From: Yersinia bercovieri ATCC 43970
Lineage (GTDB): Bacteria; Pseudomonadota; Gammaproteobacteria; Enterobacterales; Enterobacteriaceae
Assembly (NCBI RefSeq): GCF_013282745.1
Contig: NZ_CP054044.1
Coordinates: 1,860,001-1,924,000 of the forward strand
Direction of reading: 5' to 3'
Length of the DNA stretch: 64,000 nt
Made by a program: the position numbers and the translations under genes. Below, piece after piece: positions 20,755-30,766 of this stretch (its first letter is position 1; every line of letters begins with the position of its first letter). The notes under the pieces were generated by a model, which was not told the DNA's origin, made no database searches, and saw only the letters and a program-made list of their open reading frames with translations.

Positions 20755-20786
20755 TAAAAAAGCCCCCGTATAGCGGGGGTAAAGGG
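20755..20786 (-). terminator. Strong minus-strand terminator between mpl and yhcN
   Basis: CCCCCG / CGGGGG with a 5-base loop (about 20763-20779) is followed on the minus strand by a run of six T. On the plus strand, for mpl, the tail is TAAAGGG, which is poor. It therefore mainly serves a minus-strand transcript ending here, about 190 bases past the yhcN stop. Confidence 0.8.
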
Positions 20787-20858
20787 TTCGTCGGATAGAC
20801 GACAAGGGATTATTCTGCTGCGGTGCTCAGTGGGCTAACCGGTTCAATTAATACTCTA

Positions 20859-20905
20859 TTCAGTCGGTTTAAAATTAATTTTCTCTCTATTTTCAACCGA
20901 TTGAA
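20859..20905. repeat. Long imperfect hairpin in the mpl-yhcN gap
   Basis: TTCAGTCGGTTTAAAA (20859-20874) pairs with TTTTCAACCGATTGAA (20890-20905) at 14 of 16 positions around a 15-base loop. A further AACCGGTTCAAT copy of the arm motif lies just before it (about 20837-20848). Confidence 0.6.
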
Positions 20906-20919
20906 TAAACCATCAAACT

Positions 20920-20956
20920 CGAAAGTATGCCCCTCGAACGGGGCATATACTTTCAT
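20920..20956 (-). terminator. Hairpin directly after yhcN
   Basis: GAAAGTATGCCCC pairs with GGGGCATATACTTTC (one bulged base), a long stable stem 16 bases past the yhcN stop. The minus-strand tail is GAGTTTGATGG, so T enrichment is slight. Confidence 0.65.
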
Positions 20957-20971
20957 TCTTAGCACATACTT

Positions 20972-21235
20972 TTATTTGTAAGCTTTAGCCGTAGCGTGCC
21001 AGTTATTTTCTTCACGCACTTCGATGATTTTATAAGCTTTCGCGCCCATTGCATCTGCTTTATCAGACAGTGCCTGACGGATATCAGAAGGTGCGCCATT
21101 AAGGCCACTGACGGTAATGGTGCCAATTGGTTGCATGTTAGCGGCTTGAGAATCATTGATAGAATCAGCTGCAAATACACCAAATGACAGTGCAGATAGA
21201 ACGCTCATGGTTGCGATAGTAGTTTTAATATTCAT
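20972..21235 (-). CDS. yhcN: YhcN, small periplasmic YdgH/BhsA/McbA-like stress protein
   Basis: The 87-residue protein has a 22-residue signal peptide ending FGVFA-ADSI and one DUF1471 (BhsA/YhcN) domain with the conserved IGTITVSGLNGAPSDIRQAL and AKAYKIIE blocks, ending WHATAKAYK. In E. coli yhcN lies directly downstream of argR in the same direction, as here, and is linked to acid and peroxide stress. A near-perfect CRP-type site is just upstream (21276-21291). Function at the molecular level is unknown. Confidence 0.88.
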   Translation of the reverse strand: MNIKTTIATMSVLSALSFGVFAADSINDSQAANMQPIGTITVSGLNGAPSDIRQALSDKADAMGAKAYKIIEVREENNWHATAKAYK

Positions 21236-21275
21236 GTTATTGCCTCTATTTATTCTTTTATCACTTCGAAGGAAG

Positions 21276-21291
21276 TGTGATTTACGTCACG
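21276..21291. promoter_or_regulatory. CRP-type binding site upstream of yhcN
   Basis: TGTGATTTACGTCACG matches the CRP core TGTGA, six bases, TCACA at nine of ten positions. Its centre lies about 48 bases from the yhcN start codon, close enough to overlap the promoter. Whether it activates or represses cannot be told from the sequence. Confidence 0.5.
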
Positions 21292-21604
21292 AAAATGAGT
21301 ATACATCTAGTAACTGAGAATATTAATAGCGTACTAATAATATTTAACGTCACTTTATCGGTGGTTACTACTTTTTAAGAACGAAAAGGAATAAAAAATG
21401 GCTAAAAAACAGCAGGGTTTAGTTAAAAGCTAATATTTTCAAACGGATAAGTGCTTTTGACTAAAAGTGCGAATGGATGTGGTGAGTTTGACCATAGAGA
21501 GACAGAAAACAGTGCTATTTTGTGGTTTTAAAATGATTAAGCAGTGAAATACCCTATTTAGCTGTGGGGAGTTAGGATGGGTAGTTAGGGGCCGTAGGCG
21601 TTAA

Positions 21605-21640
21605 ATAGCAACAATGCGGCACCTATGGCCGCATTTATAC
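21605..21640 (-). terminator. Terminator of argR
   Basis: ATGCGGC / GCCGCAT form a 7-bp stem (21613-21633) about 30 bases past the argR stop, followed on the minus strand by TGTTGCTATTT. Confidence 0.7.
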
Positions 21641-21663
21641 ACATCAGACAGTAAAGAGTGGTA

Positions 21664-22597
<934 letters not shown>

Positions 22598-23536
22598 ATG
22601 AAAGTTGCAGTTCTCGGTGCCGCTGGTGGTATCGGCCAGGCCCTCGCTCTTCTTCTCAAGACCCAGCTTCCTTCAGGTTCAGATCTCTCTTTATATGATA
22701 TCGCGCCAGTAACCCCTGGTGTTGCGGTTGATCTGAGCCATATCCCGACCGCTGTTAAGATCAAAGGCTTCAGCGGCGAAGATGCTACCCCAGCACTGCA
22801 AGGGGCCGATATTGTTCTGATTTCTGCTGGTGTTGCTCGTAAACCAGGCATGGATCGTTCAGATCTGTTCAATGTTAATGCCGGTATCGTTCGTAATCTG
22901 GTTGAGCAAATTGCGCGTACTTGCCCTAACGCTTTAATTGGCATCATTACCAACCCAGTTAACACGACGGTTGCGATCGCCGCAGAAGTACTGAAAAAAG
23001 CCGGTGTTTACGACAAAAACAAATTATTTGGTATTACGACACTGGATACCATTCGCTCTAACACCTTCGTTGCTGAATTAAAAGGTAAGCAGCCTCAGGA
23101 TATCGAAGTGCCCGTTATTGGTGGTCACTCTGGGGTTACTATTCTGCCATTGTTGTCACAAATTCCAGGCGTTAGCTTTACAGAGCAGGAAGTTGCCTCT
23201 CTGACTAAGCGTATTCAGAACGCGGGGACTGAAGTTGTTGAAGCAAAAGCCGGTGGTGGGTCAGCGACACTCTCTATGGGGCAGGCTGCGGCACGATTTG
23301 GCCTTTCTCTGGTTCGTGCTCTGCAAGGCGAAAGCAATGTGGTTGAATGCTCTTACGTTGAAGGTGATGGCAAGTATGCTCGCTTCTTTGCGCAACCAAT
23401 CCTATTGGGTAAAAACGGCGTTGCGGAACGTAAAGACATCGGGAAACTGAGTACTTTTGAGCAACAGGCGCTGGAAAGTATGCTTGATGTATTGCACCAA
23501 GATATCGAGTTGGGCGAAAAGTTCGTCAATAACTAA
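22598..23536 (+). CDS. mdh: Malate dehydrogenase (NAD)
   Basis: This TCA-cycle enzyme interconverts malate and oxaloacetate. The 312 residues have the N-terminal NAD-binding GAAGGIGQA, the catalytic LDTIRSNTF and [10 protein letters not shown] (active-site His) and the substrate Arg cluster near [18 protein letters not shown] lies seven bases before the ATG. It is a single-gene unit; its terminator lies about 180 bases downstream, inside the 3' end of sfsB, with a dispersed repeat in between. Confidence 0.99.
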   Translation: MKVAVLGAAGGIGQALALLLKTQLPSGSDLSLYDIAPVTPGVAVDLSHIPTAVKIKGFSGEDATPALQGADIVLISAGVARKPGMDRSDLFNVNAGIVRNLVEQIARTCPNALIGIITNPVNTTVAIAAEVLKKAGVYDKNKLFGITTLDTIRSNTFVAELKGKQPQDIEVPVIGGHSGVTILPLLSQIPGVSFTEQEVASLTKRIQNAGTEVVEAKAGGGSATLSMGQAAARFGLSLVRALQGESNVVECSYVEGDGKYARFFAQPILLGKNGVAERKDIGKLSTFEQQALESMLDVLHQDIELGEKFVNN

Positions 23537-23664
23537 TATACCTTTTTACATGGCGTTGCTAGAGGTGCAAACAATCCCCGTTCATCGACTCACTAATTTG
23601 AGCTAGCTGATTGGAGTTTTGTTTGTTTACCACCTCATCGCAACGCCACTGACTCTGGGTATAG
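23537..23664. repeat. Dispersed intergenic repeat, fullest copy (128 bp imperfect palindrome)
   Basis: Ends TATACC (23537-23542) and GGGTATA (23658-23664) are inverted. Inside, TGGCGTTGC (23551-23559) pairs perfectly with GCAACGCCA (23640-23648), then GAGGTG with CACCTC, and CAAAC with GTTTG. The minus-strand start ATACCCAGAGTCAGTGGCGT is the same as the starts of the copies at 7117-7183 and 55080-55120. In RNA it would fold into a long hairpin in the mdh 3' region. Confidence 0.7.
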
Positions 23665-23712
23665 ATAGCAATATGTAAAAGTAGGGGTAGCTCTACCCTT
23701 AAAATGACATTA

Positions 23713-24009
23713 TCAACCGCCGAAGCAACTCATCGGCGGTTTTTTTATGACTTGCCGTATCCGCACTTTTCGGTCGAGAAGGGCTCCTGTTTTAGAATCA
23801 AAATAGCGTGTTGGCCAGATTTCTGAAGGATGAATATTCAGACATTCTGCAATCAACCACTCCCCCTTTGGCCAGGGGCGAGTCAATGCATTGGCAAGTG
23901 TGGATGAACTTAATCCCGCTTTGCGAGAAAGTGCGGCCAGAGTTGTACCTTCTTTACGTAGTGCAGCAATGATGTCGGCTGGGTGCCAATCAGATTTCCT
24001 TAAAATCAT
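23713..24009 (-). CDS. sfsB: SfsB/Nlp, Ner-like helix-turn-helix regulator
   Basis: The 98-residue protein matches E. coli SfsB (Nlp, 'Ner-like protein') in its conserved core: DWHPADIIAALRKEGTTLAA, then LSRKAGLSSSTLANAL and RPWPKGEWLIAECLNI. The Ner family comes from phages Mu and D108, where Ner is a negative regulator of early transcription. Residues about 12-70 form the DNA-binding domain. The C-terminal tail (KKPPMSCFGG) is not conserved, and its codons form the mdh terminator hairpin. AAAAGGATT precedes the start. It is divergent from a Mu c-repressor-like gene. The E. coli name refers to maltose-related phenotypes; targets here are unknown. Confidence 0.85.
   Translation of the reverse strand: MILRKSDWHPADIIAALRKEGTTLAALSRKAGLSSSTLANALTRPWPKGEWLIAECLNIHPSEIWPTRYFDSKTGALLDRKVRIRQVIKKPPMSCFGG
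23714..23748 (+). terminator. Rho-independent terminator of mdh, inside sfsB
   Basis: ACCGCCG (23716-23722) pairs with CGGCGGT (23734-23740) and is followed by seven T. This is a canonical plus-strand terminator lying wholly within the last codons of the oppositely transcribed sfsB. Confidence 0.88.
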
Positions 24010-24080
24010 CTTTAATCCTTTTTTTTTCTAAGCAGCTGACGCGTTAGTGATATAAATAACGGTACATTGTTAATCGGAAC

Positions 24081-24169
24081 GTGAACACAAAGTGACCATT
24101 TAGAAAGATCATATCATTTATTTTCCCAAAAATTTTAAATGTTTTCTAAATATTCCTTTTTTGTGTCAC
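24081..24169. promoter_or_regulatory. Nested inverted repeats between sfsB and the Mu c-like gene
   Basis: The outer arms GTGAACACAAA (24081-24091) and TTTGTGTCAC (24160-24169) are inverted copies. The inner arms ATTTAGAAA (24098-24106) and TTTCTAAAT (24143-24151) are perfect inverted copies. Within the outer arms lie the small palindromes CACAAAGTG and TTGTGTCACAA. The element is centred in the divergent promoter region, as expected for operators of one or both flanking DNA-binding proteins. Confidence 0.5.
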
Positions 24170-24192
24170 AACGCATATTAGGAAGCAACGCC

Positions 24193-24534
24193 ATGAAAAA
24201 AGAGTGGTTTGCCGCTAAGGAATTGGCAGGTCTTGAGGGGTTACCGTCATCACCACAAGGAGTAAACCTCATGGCTAAACGTGAGGGATGGGAGCAGCGT
24301 CGCCGTCGTGGTGTTCAGGGAAAGGCGGTGGAATATCATATTGAAAGTTTACCCAGTACGATACTGAACTCATTACAACTCAGGGAGGAGCCAGCGCAAT
24401 ATACGCCGGTACGGCAAGACCCAGTGAACATATGGATAGAAGCCTATTATCAACTCACTGAAGCTGAACGTGCACAGGTCATCGCATTTTTGCTGCGTGA
24501 AGGGATTGGGGCGTTAATGAAACGCTTGGTTTGA
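24193..24534 (+). CDS. Phage Mu c-repressor-like / MuA N-domain DNA-binding protein
   Basis: The 113-residue protein is nearly all one Mu-type winged-helix domain (HTH_Tnp_Mu_1). EWFAAKELAGLEGLPSSPQG, then VNLMAKREGWEQRRRRGV and GKAVEYHIESLP follow the same pattern as the N-terminal domains of Mu repressor c and Mu transposase. The C-terminal tail (IEAYYQLTEAERAQVIAFLL, then REGIGALM) resembles the short end of the Mu c repressor rather than a transposase, and no DDE catalytic domain is present. AGGAAG precedes the ATG at 24193; an upstream ATG at 24139 has no such site and adds a non-conserved tail. It is divergent from the Ner-like sfsB and convergent with ispB. Its function is unknown. Confidence 0.8.
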   Translation: MKKEWFAAKELAGLEGLPSSPQGVNLMAKREGWEQRRRRGVQGKAVEYHIESLPSTILNSLQLREEPAQYTPVRQDPVNIWIEAYYQLTEAERAQVIAFLLREGIGALMKRLV

Positions 24535-24561
24535 GAATAAAAAGGTGTCAGTGCGGGAGTA

Positions 24562-24598
24562 AAAAGAAACTCGGGCAGTAACGTCCCGAGTTTCTATA
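24562..24598 (-). terminator. Terminator of ispB
   Basis: GAAACTCGGG (24566-24575) pairs with CCCGAGTTTC (24585-24594) and is followed on the minus strand by TTTTTACTCC. It lies a few bases past the ispB stop. Confidence 0.88.
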
Positions 24599-24605
24599 TG
24601 GTTTC

Positions 24606-25577
24606 TTAAAATGCGCGCTGTACGGCAATATGTGCCAGCCCTTCTAGTGCTAGCCGATATTCACTTTCTGGCAGGATCTGTAATGCGGCAATGGCTTTAT
24701 CTGCCTCTTCTTCGGCGCGCTGACGAGTGTAGTCCAGTGAGCCACACTGCTGCATTGCGACCAACACAGGCTCGAGTAGATGGCGGCCACTACCCTGTTC
24801 AATGGCTTGGCGAATCATTGTTTCTTGCTCTGGAGTACCATTACGCATCGCATGTAGCAATGGGAGTGTCGGCTTACCTTCGTTCAGGTCATCACCGGTA
24901 TTTTTACCCAAGGTGGTGCCATCAGAGCTGTAATCGAGCAGATCATCAATCAACTGGAAAGCGGTTCCCAGATAGCGGCCATAATTCTGCAATGCCAACT
25001 CCTGCTCTTCACTGGCATCCGCTAATACAGCCGCTGATTGTGAGGCCGCTTCGAACAAGCGGGCTGTTTTGCTGTAAATGACCTGCATATAATTTTCTTC
25101 AGTGATATCAGGGTTATTACAGTTCATTAACTGCAACACTTCACCTTCAGCAATGACATTCGTCGCTTCTGACATCAATGTAAGAACACGCAGAGACTCT
25201 AGGCTCGTCATCATCTGGAATGAGCGAGTATAGATATAGTCGCCCACCAATACGCTGGCAGCATTACCAAATGCCGCATTTGCTGTGGCCTTGCCACGGC
25301 GCATATCGGACTCATCAACCACATCATCATGCAGCAGTGTTGCCGTGTGGATAAATTCAATCAATGCTGCGACAGTGATATGCTTACTGCCCTGATAGTG
25401 TAAAGCTCGAGCGACCAACACGGCGATCATGGGGCGGATTCGTTTTCCACCGCCACTGATGATGTAATGGCCCAATTGATTGATAAGGACAACATCAGAG
25501 TTCAATTGCTCGAGAATTGTTGTGTTTACTGCCGCCATATCTGGCGCGGTTAACTCGATAATCTTTTCTAGGTTCAT
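24606..25577 (-). CDS. ispB: Octaprenyl diphosphate synthase
   Basis: The enzyme elongates farnesyl diphosphate with isopentenyl units to make the C40 side chain of ubiquinone and menaquinone. The 323 residues carry both aspartate-rich motifs of trans-prenyltransferases, DDVVD (84-88) and DDLLD (210-214), with the GGGKRIRP substrate site near 42-49. Length matches E. coli. It is divergent from rplU, as in E. coli. Confidence 0.98.
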   Translation of the reverse strand: MNLEKIIELTAPDMAAVNTTILEQLNSDVVLINQLGHYIISGGGKRIRPMIAVLVARALHYQGSKHITVAALIEFIHTATLLHDDVVDESDMRRGKATANAAFGNAASVLVGDYIYTRSFQMMTSLESLRVLTLMSEATNVIAEGEVLQLMNCNNPDITEENYMQVIYSKTARLFEAASQSAAVLADASEEQELALQNYGRYLGTAFQLIDDLLDYSSDGTTLGKNTGDDLNEGKPTLPLLHAMRNGTPEQETMIRQAIEQGSGRHLLEPVLVAMQQCGSLDYTRQRAEEEADKAIAALQILPESEYRLALEGLAHIAVQRAF

Positions 25578-25734
25578 TGTTATATTCAGCTGTTTTTCTC
25601 TTTAACTGCGATGAGATTACCGCCCACATTATTACATGACGTTCCCTGAGACCATGATTGTACTTGAAAAATCCAGCAAATAAACGAGATGTAAGAAACT
25701 GTGCTTTTTTTCTTCTCTTGTGCTGATTATATAC

Positions 25735-25763
25735 TTGTCATTCACTACGTTTTTGCGTAGAAT
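25735..25763 (+). promoter_or_regulatory. Sigma-70 promoter of rplU-rpmA
   Basis: TTGTCA (25735-25740) and TAGAAT (25758-25763) are separated by exactly 17 bases, each one mismatch from consensus. The GC-rich discriminator TCGCGCCC that follows is typical of stringently controlled ribosomal promoters. Confidence 0.85.
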
Positions 25764-25779
25764 TCGCGCCCTATTGTGA

Positions 25780-26148
<369 letters not shown>

Positions 26149-26155
26149 GATTTAG

Positions 26156-26425
<270 letters not shown>

Positions 26426-26451
26426 GTCTTTCGCGTCTTGTAAATAGATAT

Positions 26452-26486
26452 AAGCCCTGCAATTTTGTTGCGGGGCTTTTTACATT
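26452..26486 (+). terminator. Terminator/attenuator between rpmA and yhbE
   Basis: AGCCCTGCAA pairs with TTGCGGGGCT (one G-U pair) around a short loop and is followed by TTTTTAC, 30-60 bases before the yhbE start. Confidence 0.85.
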
Positions 26487-26511
26487 TCTGGTTTCTCCCA
26501 CCCGGTAAAAA

Positions 26512-27471
26512 ATGGATACGAAACAGCAGGCTGGTTTAGGTATTTTTCTGGCATTAACCACTGCCGTATTCTGGGGTGCGCTGCCGATTGCAATGAAGCA
26601 AGTGCTTGAGGTTATGGAGCCTTTTACCATTGTCTGGTATCGCTTTACCATGGCGGCTATCGGCTTGGGGATCATTCTGGCTTCGCGTCGTCAATTGCCA
26701 TCCCTTAAACTTTTTCGCCAACCTCGCTGGCTGCTATTACTGATCGTTGCGACCTGTGGCCTGCTGGGGAACTTCATCTTCTTCAGCTCATCATTACAAT
26801 ACCTTAGTCCGACGACATCTCAGGTTATTGGGCAACTCTCACCGGTAGGGATGATGATTGCCAGTGTGCTGATTTTAAAAGAGCGGATGCGCGTCACTCA
26901 GGTCATTGGCGCGGGTATGCTGATTTGTGGTCTGCTGCTATTTTTTAATACCAGTCTGCATGAAATATTTACCCGCCTGACTGATTACACGCTTGGCGTA
27001 GTATTGGGCGTCTGTGCAGCAGCGGTCTGGGTCAGTTATGGTGTCGCCCAGAAAGTGTTATTAAGACGTATGGCATCGCAACAGATATTATTATTGCTCT
27101 ATGTTTTGTGCGCACTTGCACTGTTCCCAATGGCAAAACCAGCCGTTATTTTTCAGCTCAATGGGTGGCAGTTCGCCTGTTTACTGTTTTGTGGGGTTAA
27201 TACTCTGGTCGGTTATGGTGCTTTAGCTGAAGCCATGGCCCGCTGGCAGGCCGCGCAGGTGAGTGCGCTGGTCACATTAACACCGTTGTTTACCTTGTTT
27301 TTTTCAATTTTATTGGCGCTGATTTGGCCCGATAATTTCGTCGCACCATCCCTCAACCTGGTGGGATATGTGGGGGCATTTGTCGTGGTGGCTGGCGCTA
27401 TGTTCTCTGCCATTGGGCATCGTTGGTGGCCACGTCGGGCAGAAATAAGCCTGGTGATACCGCCAAAATAG
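26512..27471 (+). CDS. yhbE: DMT-superfamily inner-membrane transporter YhbE (EamA)
   Basis: The 319-residue protein has about ten hydrophobic helices in two EamA repeats (FLALTTAVFWGALPIAMKQV and GVVLGVCAAAVWVSYGVAQK mark the two repeat starts), the layout of drug/metabolite exporters. Substrate is unknown. Its position between rpmA and obgE is the same as in E. coli, where it is cotranscribed with them. Here an rpmA terminator and an obgE-proximal promoter bracket it. Confidence 0.9.
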   Translation: MDTKQQAGLGIFLALTTAVFWGALPIAMKQVLEVMEPFTIVWYRFTMAAIGLGIILASRRQLPSLKLFRQPRWLLLLIVATCGLLGNFIFFSSSLQYLSPTTSQVIGQLSPVGMMIASVLILKERMRVTQVIGAGMLICGLLLFFNTSLHEIFTRLTDYTLGVVLGVCAAAVWVSYGVAQKVLLRRMASQQILLLLYVLCALALFPMAKPAVIFQLNGWQFACLLFCGVNTLVGYGALAEAMARWQAAQVSALVTLTPLFTLFFSILLALIWPDNFVAPSLNLVGYVGAFVVVAGAMFSAIGHRWWPRRAEISLVIPPK

Positions 27472-27595
27472 CCGTTCGGTGTGCTCTGTTTGTCGAGGTA
27501 TCGATAAGCTGTCAGCTGCCATCTTAGCCAAGAGGGTGCTTTTTTCGGGTTGATTGTCTATTTTTAATACAGATGAAATTTCCTATAGAAGCGAG

Positions 27596-27601
27596 TATAA
27601 T
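27596..27601 (+). promoter_or_regulatory. Putative promoter -10 element upstream of obgE
   Basis: A perfect TATAAT (27596-27601) is followed by the GC-rich discriminator ACGCGCCC, similar to the one at rplU. A -35 at 17 bases spacing (ATGAAA) is poor. It would give a 5' leader of about 155 bases. Confidence 0.45.
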
Positions 27602-27760
27602 ACGCGCCCTTGTTCGTGCCGGTTCTGGTGCGTTCGTGTTTTTACGATATGCTGTATACGCTTGGTGTATCACGAGAGCTAGAAAATACGCCGAAAAGAA
27701 CCGATAAAGTTAATGTAAAACAAGTAGATAAAATCTATTGGTTTTTTACGGAGAAAGTAA

Positions 27761-28936
<1,176 letters not shown>

Positions 28937-28975
28937 TTTCCCCCCATGAAGACTCGGTAATACCGCATGATTCGA

Positions 28976-29012
28976 ACAAGGGCTGCCATTTTGTGGTGGC
29001 CCTTTTGTTTGA
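28976..29012 (+). terminator. Terminator of obgE
   Basis: AAGGGCTGCCA pairs with TGGTGGCCCTT (about 28978-29004) and is followed by TTGTTTGAG, between the convergent obgE and basS genes. Confidence 0.75.
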
Positions 29013-29019
29013 GCTGATA

Positions 29020-30102
29020 TCAGCTAAATTTAGGCAACACCTTGCTATGGGTGGTTGCAGGTATCCAGCATTGCGCTTTTAACCCGGAACGGTCAGTGCG
29101 GTTTTCCAGTGTTAGCCTACCTTGGTGTAACTGAACTGTGCGGATCACGATATTCAATCCTAAACCACTGCCTCCGTAGCGCTGATCCATGCGACGGAAA
29201 GCTTGGGTCAGCTCACCGGCTTGTTCTTGCTTTATTCCTGGCCCCTCATCGATGACTTGTAACAGTGCGCCCTGAGTTTCAGCGGAGAGTTTGACCCAAA
29301 TTTGGCTAGCTACCGGGCTATAGCGATGTGCGTTCTCAACCAGATTACGCAGCATCAAACGCAGCAAAGTGGCGTCACCCTCTGTTTGGGCGCGAGGGGG
29401 AAGTTCCCACATGATGGTTTGTTGGCGAAGCGCACACATCTCCTCCAACTCCTCTTGCAGCGGTTTCACCACATTTTCAACCCAATCCAGTGTTTGATAC
29501 AGGCCGCTGGCAAAATTCTGCCCCGCTCTGGACAACATCAGTAATTGTTCGATGGTATGCATTAACAAGTCGATACGGTTAATGAGCGACTGACTTTCCG
29601 TGATCCCCTGTTGCTCCATCAACTCAAGGTGCAGGCGGATCCCGGCAAGGGGTGTGCGCAGCTCATGTGCAGCATCTGCGGTAAACAGGCGCTCCTGTTG
29701 AATGGTATTCGCCAGGCGGGATAACAACTGGTTCAGTGTCGAGGTTACAGAGACAATTTCTTGCATATCACTGTTAACAACCACAGGTGTGAGATTATCA
29801 GCCGAACGCTCTGCCAATTTTTGCTGCAACTGATCGAGTGGGCGGATAATCCAACTGATTGCCCAAAAAGAGAGCAATAAGGTGATGGTCATCATGATGA
29901 GCGAGGGGGCAAGCAGTGAAGCAACAGCTTCCGCTATCTCTTTGTCAACCCGCTCATTACGCACTTTGGCGCTCAGGGTCTCATCAACCAGAAAGCTTAT
30001 TTGCTCCTGACTTTCATGCCATAGCCAGAATGCACTGATCAACTGAGTAACCAGCAATATTAGCGCCAGCATTAAGATTAGGCGGCGGCGCATACTGATC
30101 AT
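29020..30102 (-). CDS. basS: BasS/PmrB sensor histidine kinase
   Basis: The 360-residue sensor partners BasR. TM1 (about 8-28) ends in the FWLWHESQEQI block shared with E. coli BasS, and TM2 is at about 65-85. The short periplasmic segment keeps two ExxE motifs (ESQE 30-33, EIAE 55-58) like those that bind ferric iron in Salmonella PmrB. HAMP follows, then the H-box HELRTPLAG with H146, the N-box NLVENAHRYS and G-boxes DEGPGI and GGSGLGLNIV. The start overlaps the basR stop by four bases (ATGA). Unlike E. coli, where the pair follows eptA, here it follows dacB. The signal (Fe3+, Al3+, acid, antimicrobial peptides) is family knowledge. Confidence 0.9.
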   Translation of the reverse strand: MISMRRRLILMLALILLVTQLISAFWLWHESQEQISFLVDETLSAKVRNERVDKEIAEAVASLLAPSLIMMTITLLLSFWAISWIIRPLDQLQQKLAERSADNLTPVVVNSDMQEIVSVTSTLNQLLSRLANTIQQERLFTADAAHELRTPLAGIRLHLELMEQQGITESQSLINRIDLLMHTIEQLLMLSRAGQNFASGLYQTLDWVENVVKPLQEELEEMCALRQQTIMWELPPRAQTEGDATLLRLMLRNLVENAHRYSPVASQIWVKLSAETQGALLQVIDEGPGIKQEQAGELTQAFRRMDQRYGGSGLGLNIVIRTVQLHQGRLTLENRTDRSGLKAQCWIPATTHSKVLPKFS

Positions 30103-30761
30103 GATGGTGTTTCCAGGCGATAGCCAACACCACGGATGGTGCGGATACGATCTTTACCTAATTTACGGCGCAGATTATGGATATGCACTTCTAGTGTGTT
30201 GGAGCCGAGATCATCATTCCAGGTGTAGAGATCCTGCTGCAACAATTCACGATTGACGGTTTGGCCAGCTCGCATGATTAAGCGCGAGAGGATCGCAAAC
30301 TCTTTGGGGGTGATCTCCAGCGGCTGATCCTGCAACCACACTTGCTGGGTGGATAAGTTGAGGCTCAGGTCATCTTGTTGCACCAAATTATCACTCTGCC
30401 CTTGGTAGCGGCGAATCAGCGCGCGAACACGGGCCAGTAACTCAGCGAGCGCGAATGGCTTGATTAGGTAATCGTCCGCACCCGCATCCAGCCCGTCAAC
30501 CCTGTCTTCGAGCGCATCACGGGCCGTGAGTATCAGCACTGGCAGAGTGACATGTTGACGACGCCATTGGCGTAGCAATACAGCACCATCCTGATCCGGC
30601 AAGCCGAGATCGAGAATGACCATGCTGTACTGACTGCTTTGTAACAAACCCTGCGCTTCTGCTGCCGTACCGGCACAGTCACAGGCGTAGCCCTCGCTGG
30701 TCAGTGCCATTGCGATGCCTCGTTGCAGCAGTTCATCATCCTCAACAATCAGTAGTTTCAT
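30099..30761 (-). CDS. basR: BasR/PmrA OmpR-type response regulator
   Basis: The 220-residue regulator has a receiver domain with acidic pocket ED at 7-9, phospho-acceptor D51 (MVILDLGLP) and conserved K101-type lysine in DDYLIKPFAL. The OmpR winged helix (about 125-220) contains SRLIMRAGQTVNRELL and NTLEVHIHNLRRKLG. In relatives it activates lipid-A modification genes such as the arnBCADTEF operon and eptA, giving polymyxin resistance; those targets are not in this window. It starts five bases after dacB and overlaps basS, so the three form an operon. Confidence 0.92.
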   Translation of the reverse strand: MKLLIVEDDELLQRGIAMALTSEGYACDCAGTAAEAQGLLQSSQYSMVILDLGLPDQDGAVLLRQWRRQHVTLPVLILTARDALEDRVDGLDAGADDYLIKPFALAELLARVRALIRRYQGQSDNLVQQDDLSLNLSTQQVWLQDQPLEITPKEFAILSRLIMRAGQTVNRELLQQDLYTWNDDLGSNTLEVHIHNLRRKLGKDRIRTIRGVGYRLETPS

Positions 30762-30766
30762 GGTTC

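Larger units (their letters stand above)
21236..21663. other. yhcN-argR intergenic region
   Basis: This 428-base AT-rich gap contains the CRP-like box next to yhcN and the argR terminator at 21613-21633. I see no convincing small open frame. Confidence 0.5.

Noticed and set aside
24139..24192. Longer N-terminus of the Mu c-like protein from ATG 24139
   Set aside because: The 18 extra residues are not like the family, overlap the dyad element and have no ribosome site; ATG 24193 has AGGAAG.
24193..24534. Remnant of a Mu-like transposase
   Set aside because: The domain is shared with MuA, but the gene is intact, short, ends in a c-like tail and no further transposase sequence follows before ispB.
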